NCBI GenBank assembly: GCA_049700455.1
Contig: JBNAVJ010000006.1
Location: 61,474 to 125,473, forward strand
Length of the DNA: 64,000 bases
Direction: 5' to 3'
From: JBNAVJ01 sp049700455
Lineage (GTDB): Bacteria > Bacteroidota > Ignavibacteria > Tepidaquicellales > Tepidaquicellaceae
Shown here: piece by piece, positions 62,671 to 64,000 of the stretch
Layout of the letters: every line of letters starts with the position of its first letter
Numbering within the stretch: the first letter of the stretch is position 1
Position numbers and translations under genes: made by a program
Notes under the pieces: generated by a model
The model's database searches: none
The model's input: the letters and a program-made list of their open reading frames with translations, nothing else
Told to the model about the DNA's origin: nothing

Positions 62671-63870
62671 TTGGTATTTTATCAAATCTTTAATTATTCA
62701 TTTTTTTTGGAACGCAAGGCTTTATATCGCTGGTTAGATAGATACATCGGTATTATCGTGCTTTTTATTCTTACTCTGTTTTTTAAAAGAAAACGCACTA
62801 TTCCAACAGGTAACATCCAAAATATTTTGTTGGTTAAGTTTGCTGCAATTGGAGATGTTCTCATAATGATACCAATGCTTAGACTTTTAAAGAAAACCTA
62901 TCCCGGCGTTACCATTACCTTTGCCTGTACTGACATTGATTATGATATGGTAAAAAGGATCAAGTATGTTGATAGAATTATAAATTACAATATTTATAAT
63001 TTTCTTACCAGACCATTTGAATTAATTAAATATATACACGAGGTTAGAGATACTGAGTATGATATTATTATAGACGCTGAACAATGGTCGAGAATAGATC
63101 CAATCCTCTGTATCTTTTTCAAGAAACGATATACTATTGGTTTTCGTACAAAGAAACAGTTTAAACACATTTATTTTGACTCAACTACCGAATTCAGTCG
63201 GGATCGTCATGCAATTGATAGTTTTTTTGCACTTCTTGAATTTATTGGTATCACAGCAGAAGAATCCGACAAAGTTCTTGAATACGATTTGAATGAAGAA
63301 CACCTTGTATTTGCTGAGAAATTCTGGAATGAAAATAAATTGCAGGGTAAGTATGTAATTTGTTTTCAACCCAGTGTAGGAGCAAATAATTTTGCACGCG
63401 AATGGAAACCTGAATATTTTATTGAATTAGGAAAATCACTTGTAAATTATAGTGATAAGATATTTATCATTATAACCGGAATAAAAAAGGATTTTCCTAA
63501 AGGGGAAATAATTGCTAAAGGCATTGGGAAAAATGTAATTAATATAGCAGGCAAGTTTTCTTTTGATCAGGATATGGCTATTATTAAAAAGTCTAATTTA
63601 ATGATATGTGGTAATACAGGCATTCTTCATCTTGCCGCAAGCGTAGGGACAAAAACAATAGGTTTACACGGTCCTAATAATCCTGATATTTGGGGTGCTT
63701 ACGATCCGAATGCTGTTGTAATTAAAAGTGATATTTATTGTAGCCCCTGTCTTTTCATAGGTCATGATTTTGGATGTAACAATCCAATTTGTATGGATAA
63801 AATAAAACCAGATGATGTGTATATTACAGTTCGTAAAATTTTGAAGAGTCTCCCATTTTCGCCTGTTTAA
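62671..63870 (+). CDS. Heptosyltransferase-like glycosyltransferase family 9
   Basis: A 399-residue GT-B fold protein of the ADP-heptose:LPS heptosyltransferase family, which adds core sugars to lipopolysaccharide at the inner membrane. A possible N-terminal amphipathic or membrane helix (IGIIVLFILTLFF) precedes NILLVKFAAIGDVLIMIPML, FQPSVGANNFAREWKPEYF and ICGNTGILHLAASVGTKTIGLHGPNNP, the conserved donor-site block. No ATG lies before the core; TTG 62671 or TTG 62707 (MERKALYRWLDRY) are the choices. The second leaves more room (71 bases) for divergent promoters with cdd. Confidence 0.88.
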   Translation: MVFYQIFNYSFFLERKALYRWLDRYIGIIVLFILTLFFKRKRTIPTGNIQNILLVKFAAIGDVLIMIPMLRLLKKTYPGVTITFACTDIDYDMVKRIKYVDRIINYNIYNFLTRPFELIKYIHEVRDTEYDIIIDAEQWSRIDPILCIFFKKRYTIGFRTKKQFKHIYFDSTTEFSRDRHAIDSFFALLEFIGITAEESDKVLEYDLNEEHLVFAEKFWNENKLQGKYVICFQPSVGANNFAREWKPEYFIELGKSLVNYSDKIFIIITGIKKDFPKGEIIAKGIGKNVINIAGKFSFDQDMAIIKKSNLMICGNTGILHLAASVGTKTIGLHGPNNPDIWGAYDPNAVVIKSDIYCSPCLFIGHDFGCNNPICMDKIKPDDVYITVRKILKSLPFSPV

Positions 63871-63969
63871 AATAAAGACCTTTTCTTCTTTGGTACCGTT
63901 TTTTTATCTTTTTACAATTCTAATTTTTTAATAATTTAACATACCTTATCTAATCAAACACCAATCAAG

Positions 63970-64000
63970 ATGGGTCAAACAGAAAGTAAGAAACCTCGCA
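63970..64000 (+). CDS. Start of an unidentified gene, cut by the window end
   Basis: ATG at 63970 begins MGQTESKKPR and the frame is open to the window end. It comes 99 bases after the GT9 stop on the same strand. Ten residues are too few to name it. Confidence 0.35.
   Translation, partial: MGQTESKKPR

Overview
The window comes from an AT-rich Gram-negative bacterium of the Bacteroidetes/Chlorobi/Ignavibacteria group, most likely an ignavibacterium. The main signs are type IX secretion (T9SS) C-terminal sorting domains with the ignavibacterial NYPNPFNPTT-type motif on four proteins (6077-8527, 22930-24924, 39728-40561, 45863-47500), a 2203-residue SprA/Sov translocon protein (53737-60348), many signal peptides ending ..SQ or ..AQ, few clear Shine-Dalgarno sites, and frequent TTG/GTG starts. 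The assignment is by inference from these features; no rRNA is present.

Layout. 1-2708 (minus): start of a sugar-nucleotide epimerase, purD and a family-4-like glycosyltransferase. 2974-5960 (plus): receiver-histidine kinase, overlapping NtrC-family sigma54 activator, a sigma54-like promoter and two about 31-residue membrane microproteins. 6077-8527 (minus): secreted papain-like peptidase. 8528-9729: gene-poor, decayed region with an Mrr restriction-enzyme relic, beside tRNA-Ser(GCT). 9989-15498 (minus): housekeeping run tsaD, RsbRD-N-like protein, acyl-CoA dehydrogenase, ftsY, mutL. 15540-17725 (plus): exported protein and BtuF-like lipoprotein. 18449-24924 (plus): a sigma54 promoter driving an Nfr-type exopolysaccharide locus whose NfrB-like glycosyltransferase is split over two polypeptides, followed by a secreted S15-like hydrolase. 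25005-29898: mscL, a probable propeller protein, an ABC-F ATPase and an outer-membrane barrel. 30367-40561: a 3082-residue beta-helix surface protein ending in a dockerin-like module, then a small sorted protein. 40684-45694: MBL hydrolase, SSS symporter, priA, tRNA-Arg(TCG). 45863-50431: sorted propeller protein, lipoprotein and TonB-dependent receptor. 50435-53548 (minus): peptidase-propeller-barrel protein. 53737-60348: SprA. 60626-62635 (minus): nucleoside uptake and salvage genes. 62671-63870: heptosyltransferase-like GT9.

How the genes work together. SprA is the outer-membrane channel through which the CTD-bearing proteins encoded here would leave the cell. The nfr-like locus would make and export a surface polysaccharide. 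Its promoter (TGGCAC-N5-TTGC) resembles a second site downstream of the NtrC-type regulator gene, so local control by that two-component system is a reasonable hypothesis. The strongest candidate for something undescribed is the split glycosyltransferase: the sugar-nucleotide-binding half (19861-21279) and the TED/QxxRW membrane half (21287-22903) are separated by about 530 residues of unrelated sequence, including a membrane-anchored SPOR-like tail and a domain resembling the N-terminus of IS5-family transposases.
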